From the NCBI GenBank assembly GCA_039621445.1, contig CP154956.1, positions 33,949,437 through 34,013,436 on the forward strand: a stretch of 64,000 bases of DNA, written 5' to 3'. Shown here one piece after another: positions 42,211 through 53,155 of the stretch. Origin of the DNA: Euglena gracilis. Lineage: Eukaryota > Euglenida > Euglenophyceae > Euglenales. Under the pieces are notes generated by a model. The model was not told the DNA's origin and ran no database searches. It was given only the letters and a program-made list of their open reading frames with translations. Position 1 is the first letter of the stretch; each line of letters begins with the position of its first letter. The translations under genes were made by a program, and so were the position numbers.

Positions 42211-42445
42211 TAGGGAGTCACCGGCTTTGTCCTGAGTCCGGTGGGGGGGGTCACCGACTTAAAGCAAGACCCCCCCCTCACCGGCTTTGTCCTGAGTCCG
42301 GTGGGGGGGGGTCACCGGCTTTGTCCTTCGGACAAAGCCGGGGACCCCCCCCCACCGGACTCAGGACAAAGCCGGTGACCCCCTACGATGGACTCAGGGG
42401 TGACAAAGCCGGTGAGGGGGGGTCACCGGCTTTGTCCTGAGTCCG

Positions 42446-42979
42446 GTGACCCCCCCCCAATTTTTAAAAATGAATGATGAATCGTGTGGGGATGTGCGGG
42501 ACGACCAATTAAACGCCAGGAAAGACCACCATGCACTAAAACGCCAGGAGGACCACAAGATTGCCAGGCACAGCACGAGGACAGAGAGAGCTCCCACCAA
42601 AAAAAACCTGGTGCAAGCATCAAGCATACGTTATGGTATTAGTAGGTTCCAGGAGGGGAAAAAATGGAGGCAGACAGTTGGTGTGATCCTCATTGCTTAC
42701 GCTCCGTGTTCAAAACACGGGCGGGTATGGGGGGCATCTCCCTGCTATCACAACGAGGACAAGATCCTCATTGCTTACGCTCCGTGTTCAAAACACGGGC
42801 GGGTATGGGGGGCATCTCCCTGCTATCACAACGAGGACAACATCAACTGTTGCGAGGGGGGGGGCATGGTACGGCCAGCGCAATCAAGGTGCCAAAATTC
42901 GTGGCATGAGTCGCAGTCCATTGGGCGCAAACCGCGTAGAAAGTACCGAGCACAAGGCTTTCCTTGCATGTGCTCCTAG
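42446..42979 (+). CDS. Hypothetical open frame in duplicated unit, copy 2
   Basis: Same 177-codon frame as 40,876-41,409, without differences in the protein. No domain recognised. Confidence 0.25.
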   Translation: MTPPQFLKMNDESCGDVRDDQLNARKDHHALKRQEDHKIARHSTRTERAPTKKNLVQASSIRYGISRFQEGKKWRQTVGVILIAYAPCSKHGRVWGASPCYHNEDKILIAYAPCSKHGRVWGASPCYHNEDNINCCEGGGMVRPAQSRCQNSWHESQSIGRKPRRKYRAQGFPCMCS

Positions 42980-43025
42980 GTGTTTCTGTCTTTAGTTCGG
43001 GGAACGGGTACATGGGTACCCCAGC

Positions 43026-43335
43026 CTACCGACACAGAAGCTGCCTTTGGGCCTTATGGGCAATCTTTTCTGCCTCTGTGTCAAAGATGGCGTGCATTGC
43101 GAGCACATACTTTGCAAAAGCGCACATGTGCTCGTCCAGGTGATCAGTTTTGCAGCCTCTCACATCACAAATTTTCTGGAAATTGGTGAGAATACCCCCC
43201 TTACTGATTTTTGGCACTTCCATCAGGCTGAGGTGCAGATTCTGTAAAAAAAAATTGTCCCCAAAAAGCACTGTATCCGCAGATTCTTTTTTCATTGGGG
43301 ATTCCGTAAATTCTTTCAACCTTGCCAAATGGGCA
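43026..43335 (-). CDS. Family B exon B3 (duplicate of B2)
   Basis: Tandem-duplicate copy of B2 with the same open frame. It lies head to head with A3, about 1 kb away, as B1 does with A1. Confidence 0.5.
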
Positions 43336-43959
43336 CTGGGGGTGGGCGTGGGTCCCAAGTGGCTCCCGGATCGGGCCTGGGGGGGGGGGGGTTGTGGGCA
43401 GACCCTAGGGTCTGCCCACGGTCGCCAAAGGTCGCCAAAGGTCGCTATGGGTATTTCCTACTCAGTCCTTTTTGCATTGTAGGGGCGTAGGCAACTGTTC
43501 CAGGGCCCTAAAAAAAAAAATCCCTTGTGTGTGCAACACCTTTTGTGGGTATGTTGCGCTAATTTGCCGTGGAGCGCATTTTTTGACATCGACCTGCCCA
43601 CGACCTTTGGCGACCCTGGCGACCTTTGGCGACCCTAGGGTCTGCCCACAACCCCCCCCCCCCAGGCCAAATCTACCCCCCGGTCCCAAGCCATCCTCAG
43701 CTACCACAACGGCCTGTGCCGGCATCATTTTGGCTAATGGAAACAAGAAACCAATGATGAAAAACAGAATTTTCCTCATTAGGGAGTCACCGGCTTTGTC
43801 CTGAGTCCGGTGGGGGGGGTCACCGACTTAAAGCAAGACCCCCCCCTCACCGGCTTTGTCCTGAGTCCGGTGGGGGGGGGTCACCGGCTTTGTCCTTCGG
43901 ACAAAGCCGGTGACCCCCCCCACCGGACCCAGGACAACGCCGGTGAGGGGGGGGGGGCT

Positions 43960-44300
43960 TTCTTGATATACAGCCAGGGGCCCCCGAAGGGGGCCCCTGA
44001 ACACGTTTTCAGGCTGAAATCTGGGCTCAGCCACAATTTGTTGAAAAACGTTTTCAGAGCCCGCCAAATGCCTGCCCTGAAATTCGTGGTCATGATTCAA
44101 GCAAGGGGTCAAAAACGCCAATTTGTGAAATTCGGACCCAAAAAACGGCGCCCTCACTGAAAACGTGCCTGAACCCGGATGCCTTCACTGAAAACGTGTC
44201 ATTGACCCGAATGCCCTCACTGAAAACGTGCCTGAACCCGGATGCCTTCACTGAAAACGTGTCATTGACACAAATGCCCTCATTGAAAACGTGTCACCCC
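43960..44300. repeat. Palindrome and 31 bp tandem repeats upstream of A3
   Basis: GGGGGCCCC-containing palindrome half (43,970-44,050), then five units of GATGCC(C/T)TCACTGAAAACGTG (44,150-44,295), then a long pyrimidine tract. Confidence 0.7.
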
Positions 44301-44343
44301 CCCCTTTTTTTCTTTTTTTCTTTTTTCCCGCAGCCCTGCCAAT

Positions 44344-45035
44344 ATGGCCAAACGCACGGCAAACTTTGTGAATGGTCTTTTGCCACCTCCCCCTAGGACG
44401 GACCCCCTTCATGGCACCTTGCTGGCACAGGGCAACACAAAGAAAAAGTCCGGCTCCGTAGGTGCAGAGCTTGCTGCTGTTGCCAACTGTTTGGAGTTCG
44501 CCAAACCGTGTCAACATCGGCAAGCCTGTTATCCTGAGCTGGATGCTTTCTTTGTTGCCTGGACGGGATGGGAGCTGGAACCCAGCCTGTTGTTCGATGA
44601 GGCGAGCGTCATCGAACAGTGTGTGGTCCCCTGACCAACCCCCTGTGCCTCGTGCTGTGTCCCGACTGCCAATAAAACACGAGAAATGTGGTTTTTGTGG
44701 TGTTGCCATTCCCAAAAATCCAAATTGTGTGGAGCTGAACAAAGTTGTCTGTGACGCCAAACAAACAAAGTTGTCTGTGAACAAAGTTGTCTGTGATTGG
44801 CATATCATTTTCATTGCCAAGATTTGGCAAAAGAGGTGTGTGTCAAGAAACTGTGTTCGGGCCAAGACTTAGGGGGAGGCCGAAGGCGCCGCGGTCGCCC
44901 CTGGGCCCCCCTAAAACCTTGGCCCAAAACACTGTTCTTGTTTGAAACCGTGTTTTGGGCGAAGATTTAAGACTTTTAAAGTCTCGAAATCGGCCCAAAC
45001 ACGGTTTCTTTGTGTAAAGCGTGTCGTGTGCCGTG
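44344..45035 (+). pseudogene. Family A copy A3, PHD finger split by a hairpin insert
   Basis: After CTTTTTTCTTTTTTCCCGCAG, ATG at 44,344: MAKRTANFVNGLLPPPPRTD joins straight to PLHGTLLAQGNTKKKSGSVG (51 bp shorter than A2), then LAAVANCLEFAKPCQHRQAC, YPELDAFFVAWTGW and LLFDEASVIEQCV. A deletion follows. In another frame the PHD start KCGFCGVAIPKNPNCVELNK is intact, then AACAAAGTTGTCTGTGA is repeated out of frame. Bases 44,845-45,003 are an inserted hairpin repeat, after which the PHD end LCKACRVP reappears with stop at 45,033-45,035. Confidence 0.7.
44845..45003. mobile_element. Hairpin repeat inserted in A3 PHD exon
   Basis: Starts AACTGTGTTCGGGCCAAG, ends GGCCCAAACACGGTTT. The inner parts GAAGGCGCCGCGGTCGCCC and TTGGCCCAAAACACTGTTC recur at 36,838-37,025 and 48,183-48,350. 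Confidence 0.6.
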
Positions 45036-45189
45036 ATGTCCGCCACTCTGTTTCGTTGTGCTCCAAGGCAACCTAGCCTTCTGTTGTGTTGTAGAGTGCC
45101 CCCGACCCGCCTCACTCGTTGAGGACCACCCGGCCTCGCAACCACACGCCGATTTTTCATGACAGTGTTTTTTGCTTTTTACTCAGGGT

Positions 45190-45410
45190 TGCCACAGATG
45201 CCCTCACTGAAAACGTGCCTGAACCCGGATGCCTTCACTGAAAACGTGTCATTGACCCGAATGCCCTCACTGAAAACGTGCCTGAACCCGGATGCCTTCA
45301 CTGAAAACGTGTCATTGACACAAATGCCCTCATTGAAAACGTGTTCATGACCACGAATTTCAGGGCAGGCATTTGGCGGGCTGAACACGTTTTTAGCAGG
45401 TTTTTGGCTG
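45190..45410. repeat. 31 bp tandem repeats downstream of A3
   Basis: Five units of GATGCC(C/T)TCACTGAAAACGTG, preceded by TTGCTTTTTACTCAGGGTTG, which also occurs in altered form after A2. The units keep one frame open (LNPDAFTENVSLT), probably by composition. Confidence 0.7.
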
Positions 45411-45479
45411 ATTTTGTTCCAAAAATTCCCAAAAATGGCCAAAAACGGGCATTTTTGGCCATTTTTGGGGGTCCCAAAA

Positions 45480-45800
45480 AAAATTTTCGGCGCTTCGCGC
45501 CGGTCACTGGAAAAAAAATTTCCACTGGCTAGCCCTGCTAGCAGACCCCCCCCCCGGGGGGGGGGGTCTGCTAGAAAACCCACTAGCCAAATTTGGACTA
45601 GCTGCAGTCCAGCCCCCCCCCCGGGGGGGGTACTGCAATCCCTTAAGCAAATGCCTGGTCCCAAACGCCGGTTCGGGCGGTAGCCGAACCGGCGTCCTAG
45701 GCACAGGTTTCACGCCCGAACCGGCGTTTGGGACACAGTTTTTGAAACCGTGTATTGGGGGCTCTGGTTTCACGCCCGAACCGGCGGCTGAGGAATCACG
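45480..45800. repeat. C/G-tract palindrome and CCGGTTCGGGC family
   Basis: TTCGGCGCTTCGCGCCGG, CCCCCCCGGGGGGG twice with GCTAGCAG words, then ACGCCGGTTCGGGC and inverse copies to 45,790. Confidence 0.6.
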
Positions 45801-45889
45801 GCCAATTTCGCCCAAAACCCCCTTGTTTGGGGCTGTTTTGGGCGACTTTGGCCCAAATGGGCCGCCGGTCAAAAATGGCAGATTCCACA

Positions 45890-46680
45890 CTGAGGAAGCT
45901 ATGTTACCCATCAATCGAAAGCTCTTCTCAAGGACTTTCGACAGGTGGCCACAGGATTCGACCATAATGCACGCGGCGCTTATTTTCAGCGATCGTGTCT
46001 TCCAAAATTTGACATCCTAATTTGTCAAATCCCACAGCTCAGGTTGCATATTGCATATCAAACGAAAGGTCTCGCCAACACCTTTCGCTTGGTACCCACA
46101 GAACTCAGCCAGATTGCAAAGCGCTCTCAAAATCAGCGATCGCATTTTTCCGCATTTTTCGGACCCCATTTGCATATCTGAAATTGCACTTTTCAGCTGC
46201 CATGTTGCCCATCGATCGAAAGCTCTTCTCAAGGGCTTTCAGCAGATGGCCTTAGATTTCTGCCATGCTGCGTGGTATTCTACTTCAGAAATTCTCCAAA
46301 ATTGGCCAAAAGGAAACTTTTCCTCAAAAACCCCCAATATTTGGCCCAAGACCACCCAAAAACTGCTCAAATAGGATTGCCACCTGTCTACAAACCCTTT
46401 TGGACACTTTTTGGCACTTTTTATTTTGGGTCTCCTAGACGCCAGTTTCATGCCCGAACGGGCGTCCAGGACGCCGGTTCGGGCAGGAAATTTCCCGCCC
46501 GAACCGGCGTCCTGGAAGCCGGTTCGGGCGTGAAACCAGAGCCCCCATACACGGTTTCAAGATGTCAAATTTTGGAATGCACGATCTGTGCCCATAATGG
46601 CTGAATCCTGTGGCCATCTGTCAAAAGCCCTTGAGAAGAGCTTTCGATCGATGGGTAACATGGCACCAGACCTGTGAAAA
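45890..46680. repeat. ATCGAAAGCTCTTCTCAAGG repeat family
   Basis: Four copies of (A/G)ATCGAAAGCTCTTCTCAAGG, direct or inverted, with surrounding blocks (GCGATCG, TGGTACCCACAGAACTCAGC). Relatives occur at 40,380-40,500, 49,650-50,060 with its duplicate, and 58,050-58,270. 46,435-46,555 holds another CCGGTTCGGGCGTGAAA palindrome. Confidence 0.6.
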
Positions 46681-48161
46681 CTTCAATCGGCCGAATAGGG
46701 TTGTGCCAATTAATTGTTTCGGGCTGGCGAACGGTTAATTGCGATTAATCGGGGTGTCTCGGATGATTAACGATTAATTGGTCCCTTCCGATTTTTGATT
46801 AATGAAATCTGCCTGAGAAATTCTAAGGGAGAGCACACGGCTGGCCGACGGCTGGCCGACGGCGTGACGGAAGCCAAGTCAGGTTGTCTATCTCATATGG
46901 GTAGCAAATGCCTAATTTTGGCCAGTTCCGAATTCTGAGAGGCAAATTCCTAATTTTTGGTGTAAATTCCTAATTTTGAGTGACAAATGCCTAATTTTGT
47001 GCAAAAATCCCGTTTTCATGTGGAAATTGCTTGATGCGGGGTGAAAATTGCTTAATTTCAGCATCTAATGCCAAAATTTGGTGTGCAAATGCTTCATGTT
47101 GGGTGCCAAATCTTAATTTCGGATGTTCATTTTGAATTATCTTTCGAATTTTACAAGAAGACTACAATTTTGAGTCACTTGAAATCATTTCACACAATAT
47201 TTGAGCCTTTTTCCGTCCATTATTAGGTTATTAGGTAATTTTGCCAGTGGGACACCAGCTGAGCATTGGGGGTGTTACCCCCGTGACCCCCCCCCCGTGA
47301 CCCGAACAAGGACCCTTTTCGGCGAAATTTCGTTGGGAACAATTTTGGTCGGTGATGCCTAATTTGATAAAATTCTCAGGCAGATTCCTAATTTTGATTG
47401 TAAATTTTTCAAATTTGGGTTTGGTGATTCCTAATTTGGTGTCAAAATCCTGATTTCAGGTGTGGAGATTCCCATTTTGTGGAATTTTTCCACAAAAATT
47501 CCGGCTCGGTGATTCCTGATTTTGCCACCAAAAATGTGGTATTCCCCCCGTGATCCCCCCCTGACATCCCCCCCCCCCCCCGTGACCCGAACCACCCCCA
47601 TTCAAATAATATGTAGGCAAATAGCCTTGCACAATGACTGTAGAATGACCCAAAAAAGGGCTGAAATGGTCAAAATTGGTCAAAAAAGTCCAAAGTTGGC
47701 AAAATTGACAAAAATTCACGAAAAAATGACTTCAAATGGGCAAAAATGCAGCCTCCACCAACGATGAACATATGACCTTGAAGGGAGATTGGCGGGGAAA
47801 TTGTTTCTGCATTGCAAGGCTGTGGCTCCGGTCATTTTCCTGCGAGTCTGGCCGACGGCTGGCCGACGGCGTGCTCCCCCTAGTATCGAAAATAGACCAT
47901 TTCTTTGTGTGCCCGCTGACGTATTTTTGTTTCATTCTCTGTTGACATGGAAGAACGAAGCTTATTAGGAACTGCTGTATCTCAATCAGAGTGGCACGAT
48001 GTTTCACGGACACATTTGCTGACTCGTTGGCCACTTTTAACAACCGTTTTCATGGTGTACCAGCAAGTCTGACTGACTGCAAATCTGACTGACAACCCCA
48101 CGACTTTTTGTTGATTTCAACAAATATTGTCCGATTGTGGTTCACATCCACAATGAACGAT
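46680..48161. other. No gene seen; short repeats
   Basis: 46,690-46,810 has GATTAATCG/TTAATTG words that resemble hAT-type ends. 46,905-47,110 and 47,350-47,470 are the 20 bp minisatellite. No coding signal. Confidence 0.5.
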
Positions 48162-48464
48162 TACCATGCCCCCCCCCCTTTTGAGAGTCTTAAATCTTCG
48201 CCCAAAACACAGTTTCAAACAAGAACAGTGTTTTGGGGCAAGGTTTTAGGGGGGCCCAGGGGCGACTGCGGCGCCTTTGGCGCCGCGGTCCCCGCCCCTG
48301 GGCTCCCCCTAACTCTTGGCCCAAACACAGTTCTTGACACAAAGACCCCACCCCTGGCCGGCCGAAGGCCAGCCCTTTGGCCGGGACCGACCCCCCCATA
48401 TAAGACCCCCCCCCTGGGATTTTGGCTCTCGAGGGGGGTCCTAGATGGGGGCGGGGGCATGGTA
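48162..48464. mobile_element. Foldback element TACCATGCCCC ... GGGGCATGGTA, 303 bp
   Basis: Same ends as 33,647-33,728. The interior carries the AAACACAGTT hairpin repeat and a GCGCCTTTGGCGCC hairpin. Confidence 0.6.
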
Positions 48465-48599
48465 ATTGCCATGGGCCGAACGATTCGATTAATCGGCGAT
48501 GACGAATCGAAACAGCCCCAGGCCGATCGACATGGCCATGCGCCCAAAGGAGCCCAAAAATGCTCCAAAATGTTCGAAAAAGGGTATTTAGGGCGAAAT

Positions 48600-48720
48600 T
48601 GGCCGTGATTTCTTGAACGCCGGTTCGGGCGTGAAGCCAGAGCCCCTAATCCATGGTTTCAACAACTGTGTCCAGAACGCCGGTTCGGGCGTGAAGCCGT
48701 GTTCCAGAACGCCGGTTGAT
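48600..48720. repeat. CGCCGGTTCGGGCGTGAAGCC repeats
   Basis: Three copies of ACGCCGGTTCGGGCGTGAAG-type words with AACCATGG and AACTGTGTCC spacers. Part of the dispersed palindrome family. Confidence 0.6.
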
Positions 48721-48860
48721 ATTCCAACAGCGGCAACGTGATAAGATCGGTACTTGTCTGTTAGTCGATCCACGGCAGTGCATCAAGTCTGTTAGTCGAT
48801 CCACACCCTATTCAACCCTATTCAGTAGGAATGACCACTTTCAGTGCAAAACAGGATGTG

Positions 48861-48984
48861 TGACGTCATAATTTGACCATGTGACGTCATACACGAGCAA
48901 AATGATGACCGTATGACGTCATACTTGAGTGTGGGACCCAGGGATGACGTCATAAGGTCCAAATCAGCTGCATATTTGACGTCA
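48861..48984. promoter_or_regulatory. Cluster of five TGACGTCA palindromes
   Basis: TGACGTCA occurs at 48,861, 48,882, 48,914, 48,945 and 48,977, each followed by T. This is the full cAMP-response/bZIP site. Flanks between copies differ, so it is not simply a tandem repeat. No gene lies close enough to name a target. Confidence 0.5.
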
Positions 48985-49095
48985 TCAAAGCATAGGGGAA
49001 GAAAGGGTGGTACTTATCTGTTATCGTACGACGGACCCCCCCCCTTTCGGTTATGGTACGACACCCTTTTTCTGGGTTATTATGGGGTTATCGAA

Positions 49096-49358
49096 GGAGT
49101 AGGGTTAGGTGCGCTCATGCTACAGTGCGCTACATGGCCATGTTGCGCTACATTGCCACGTTGCGCTACATTGCCGTGTAGCGCAACATGGCCATGTAGC
49201 GCTATTATGGGGTTATTGAAGGAGTAGGGTTAGGTGCGCTAATGGCCATGTTGCGCTACATGGCCACGTTGCGCTACACGGCCATGTAGCGCAACGTGGC
49301 CATGTAGCGCAACGTGGCCATGTAGCGCACTGTAGCATGAGCGCACCTAACCCTATTC
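49096..49358. repeat. Inverted array of TTGCGCTACATGGCCA units
   Basis: About 12 palindromic units of 16-18 bp. The ends are long inverted copies: AGGGTTAGGTGCGCTCATGC at the left and its reverse complement at the right. An inner copy of GGGGTTAT(C/T)GAAGGAGTAGG divides it. Confidence 0.85.
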
Positions 49359-49376
49359 CTTTAATTAACCCTAAAT

Positions 49377-51298
49377 TACTACAAAAAAGGGGTGGCGGAC
49401 GCCGGTTCTGTCCAAAACCCGGCGTTCCAAACGCCGGTTCCGTCCGAAGGACGGAACCGGCGTTTGGAACGCCGGGTTTTGGACAGAACCGGCGTCCGCC
49501 ACCCCTTGTTTAAAGCGGCGTTTTAGAGACGCCGGGTTCAGGACAGAACCGGCGTCCCCACCCTTCGGTCAAAGGACACTCCCAGGACCAATCTCCGACC
49601 ACTTATCTGCAATGTCACGCCACCTTGCATTTCACCAAAATCCGGCGATCGCGAGGGTATTTCTGGCTGTGTCGATCGTCTGGGTACAAAGTCACCCCTC
49701 AATCGAAAGCTCTTTTCATCAGACGACTGGCGATCACCACCAAATTCAGCGACGCCGCCTGGAGCTCTTACTTTCTGTCACTGGGAAATCCTAATTTCAC
49801 AAGTCTGGTGCCCCCAAGGACCCCTCAGGTGGTCGCTTCGAAGAGAAGAAACGTTTCTGTAAGGTTTATTAAGCATCTTAAACCAAAAATCACTGAAAAC
49901 TACCACAAATTTCGACTAAGATTCTGGCCGACCCGACGATCGCGAGCGTATCTCGGGCTGCGTGCAACGTTAGGGTACCAAGTTACCCCTCGATCGAAAG
50001 CTCTTTTCAACAGACGACCAGCGGTGCTCATCAGATCTTTCCACGCCGCACGGTACTCTTTATCAAAATCTGGGCCAATTTCACCAAATTTGGACATCCA
50101 CCCCACTGGTCCCCAAATGGCAAAAATCATTGTCCTACATGGTTAAAACAGTCATACCAGGAGCTTTGGGCCACTTTTGGGCACTTTTGGTGACATTTTT
50201 AGGAATGAAAATCGGACGCCGGGTTTTGGACAAAACCGGCGTTCCTAACGCCGGGTTTTAGGACAGAACCGGCGTTCGAAAACCCGTGGGGGGGGACGCC
50301 GGTTCTGTCCTGAACCCGGCGTCTCAAACGCCGGTTTTACTACAAAAAAGGGGTGGCGGACGCCGGTTCTGTCCAAAACCCGGCGTTCCAAACGCCGGTT
50401 CCGTCCGAAGGACGGAACCGGCGTTTGGAACGCCGGGTTTTGGACAGAACCGGCGTCCGCCACCCCTTGTTTAAAGCGGCGTTTTAGAGACGCCGGGTTC
50501 AGGACAGAACCGGCGTCCCCACCCTTCGGTCAAAGGACACTCCCAGGACCAATCTCCGACCACTTATCTGCAATGTCACGCCACCTTGCATTTCACCAAA
50601 ATCCGGCGATCGCGAGGGTATTTCTGGCTGTGTCGATCGTCTGGGTACAAAGTCACCCCTCAATCGAAAGCTCTTTTCATCAGACGACTGGCGATCACCA
50701 CCAAATTCAGCGACGCCGCCTGGAGCTCTTACTTTCTGTCACTGGGAAATCCTAATTTCACAAGTCTGGTGCCCCCAAGGACCCCTCAGGTGGTCGCTTC
50801 GAAGAGAAGAAACGTTTCTGTAAGGTTTATTAAGCATCTTAAACCAAAAATCACTGAAAACTACCACAAATTTCGACTAAGATTCTGGCCGACCCGACGA
50901 TCGCGAGCGTATCTCGGGCTGCGTGCAACGTTAGGGTACCAAGTTACCCCTCGATCGAAAGCTCTTTTCAACAGACGACCAGCGGTGCTCATCAGATCTT
51001 TCCACGCCGCACGGTACTCTTTATCAAAATCTGGGCCAATTTCACCAAATTTGGACATCCACCCCACTGGTCCCCAAATGGCAAAAATCATTGTCCTACA
51101 TGGTTAAAACAGTCATACCAGGAGCTTTGGGCCACTTTTGGGCACTTTTGGTGACATTTTTAGGAATGAAAATCGGACGCCGGGTTTTGGACAAAACCGG
51201 CGTTCCTAACGCCGGGTTTTAGGACAGAACCGGCGTTCGAAAACCCGTGGGGGGGGACGCCGGTTCTGTCCTGAACCCGGCGTCTCAAACGCCGGTTT
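49377..51298. repeat. 961 bp tandem duplication with CGCCGGTTCTGTCC palindromes
   Basis: Copy 1 is 49,377-50,337, copy 2 is 50,338-51,298, almost identical. Each begins with a palindrome of about 110 bp (GACGCCGGTTCTGTCC ... GGACAGAACCGGCGTC) and ends with another. The middle holds two diverged blocks with ATCGAAAGCTCTTTTCA. A 173-codon frame (49,625-50,146 and 50,586-51,107) is open in both but has no recognised domain and consists of repeat sequence. Confidence 0.9.
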
Positions 51299-52897
51299 AA
51301 AATAAAAAAAATTGTGTGGCCCAAAAAGAAAAGCTGTGATGGCCCAAATTGACACCCGAAAAATGTGGTCAAAATATGCGGGAATGGGCAAATATGTTGC
51401 GGAAAACACCTCAAAACCTCGAAATATGCACTAAATATGCGCAAAATAGGCAAAGTCTGCATGTTATGGCCAAAAAAGGTGAAATGTGCGCTAAATATGC
51501 GAAATACGTGCAAAACATGCACTCCTCATACAGTCATATTTCCCCCCTAGATTGCTTCGTAGCTTAGAGAGATGGGAAGGAGATAATGATGCAAATGTCA
51601 GCATGTGGTGGAAAAAATTTTGGTGTCCTCGTATGGACCACAAAAAAAATTCTGGTGTCCACAAGTGAACCACAAAAAATTTTGGTGTCCACAGGTGAAC
51701 CACAAAAATAATTCTGGATGACAACCTTGGTGCACCACACTAAATGAATGCCTGGTCCCCTCCAGCTTGAACCCCAAACCCTAACCCTGACCCTGACCCT
51801 AAAACCCTAACCCTGACCCTTACCCTATTCCTTCAAGAACCAAAGTTTTCGACTCTGTTGTTTGGGGGTGGCGGTCGAGTAGCGAACAAGAGCGAAAATT
51901 TCAACGTCCAATGAGAATCCTGCACCAAACCCCATTCCTTCTTTAAAAAAAAAAGCACAAATTCTTTGTTTTTTTGGACCAATTCCTGTAATGACATACA
52001 TCCCGAACCCTCATCCCACCCCATCCCAAACAGTGAATATAAACCCAAACCCTCCAATCCTCTAAAAACCCCAACAATGATGAAACCTTGTTCCAAACCA
52101 GAACCCAATTCCTAAAGCAAACCATAACCCTGCTCAACCGAGAGAGGCGCCAAAAAAGCCAGACCCCCCCCCCATGTGATGAACCCCAGTTGGGCAGCTC
52201 TTTGGGACCCTGAAAAATCCCAATTTATCATGAATCATACAATGAAAAACGGTAATTAGGATTTGGGTTTGGGTTCGGTTTTGGCCAGGTTGCGATGGGG
52301 TTTTGGAGTTTCGATTTTTGGAACGCAAATAAAAAGACCGAAACGAGCTACAGGTTAGGTTGGGTACGTCGAAGGTCAGGGTCAGGGTCAGGGTCGATGA
52401 GCTCCTATCTCCTCAGAATGTCACCAACGGGGAAAAGGGGGGTTGTGGAACCCTCTTTTCCTATGAGGACCGCAGATTATCACCCTGTGAAGGGGGAATG
52501 AACCCAGAAGCCAGACATGCTTCACTAATTTTGAACTCACAAAATTCTAATTCACTTTTTCGTTTACAGCGTCAACTTTTGGGACTCATGCTTTTATGAA
52601 TGAACTTTTGGACTGAAGTTTGCACCAGCCTGGATCCCAAAGGGGCAAATATTTATTTAACGCGCGGAAAAGTTACACAGTCGCATTCCCCATAACCCCC
52701 CCTCCAATTGAAAGTGCCCTGGGGATGCCATTGGGTCATTATAAGGAAAAACAGAGGGGGGATTCTATCTGGGGGTTGTTATTTGGGTTTACCGTATTTC
52801 CTTTGTTCAAACTCCTAGGCCGCATTTTTGAAACTTTCAAAATTTTCTAGACCCTTGAGGTTTCAAATCGGCCCAAACTCAGACTGATGACCTTGAA
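51299..52897. other. No gene seen; telomere-like CCCTAA/CCCTGA stretch
   Basis: 51,771-51,830 is a degenerate array of CCCTAA and CCCTGA. 52,375-52,395 has GGTCAGGGTCAGGGTC. 51,360-51,500 repeats AAATATGCG, and 51,620-51,720 repeats TTTTGGTGTCCAC with GAACCACAAAAA. Confidence 0.55.
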
Positions 52898-53155
52898 ATG
52901 GTTTTTCGATGCGACTTTATAACACTGGGACATGGGGAGGCATTTTTGGATGCAAATTTTGGGGGGGGGGCAGGGAAAATCATTTTACTCTTTCCTCCAC
53001 AGCACATTATGGTGCAGGTTGTGACTGCAGCTGTTGCTGCAATTGCTTTTGCTTCTCTCCTCATTCTCTATGAGCCATCAACATCGACCACTCAACTTTC
53101 CGCTGCCTCAATGGGAACCAAGTTGTCAAAGCAGACAATCCAAGGCTCTCCCTAG
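52898..53155 (+). CDS. Short hypothetical frame with hydrophobic segment
   Basis: From 53,012 the frame reads VQVVTAAVAAIAFASLLILY, a likely membrane segment, followed by a Ser/Thr-rich tail. CTTTCCTCCACAG at 52,990-53,002 could be an acceptor. No homologue in the window; uncertain. Confidence 0.2.
   Translation: MVFRCDFITLGHGEAFLDANFGGGAGKIILLFPPQHIMVQVVTAAVAAIAFASLLILYEPSTSTTQLSAASMGTKLSKQTIQGSP

Larger units (their letters stand above)
40771..43909. repeat. 1,570 bp tandem duplication
   Basis: Two copies, about 40,771-42,340 and 42,341-43,909, differ by very few bases (one G fewer near 43,380, one T/G change near 43,372). Each is bounded by copies of CACCGGCTTTGTCCTGAG and its inverse next to a C or G tract. 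Each copy contains a family B exon, a signal-peptide-like frame and one plus-strand open frame. An inner 78 bp direct repeat starts at 41,115 and 41,193 (and at 42,685 and 42,763). Confidence 0.9.

Noticed and set aside
44150-45345. CRISPR-like array
   Set aside because: Repeats are contiguous 31 bp tandem units without unique spacers, in a eukaryotic setting.
46680-46830. hAT-type transposon end (GGGTTGTGCC, GATTAATCG)
   Set aside because: No second end, target duplication or transposase was found; related words at 48.48 and 56.5 kb are too short to decide.
49625-51107. 173-codon frame present twice as a conserved gene
   Set aside because: Its conservation is explained by the tandem duplication; the sequence is a dispersed repeat without a domain.
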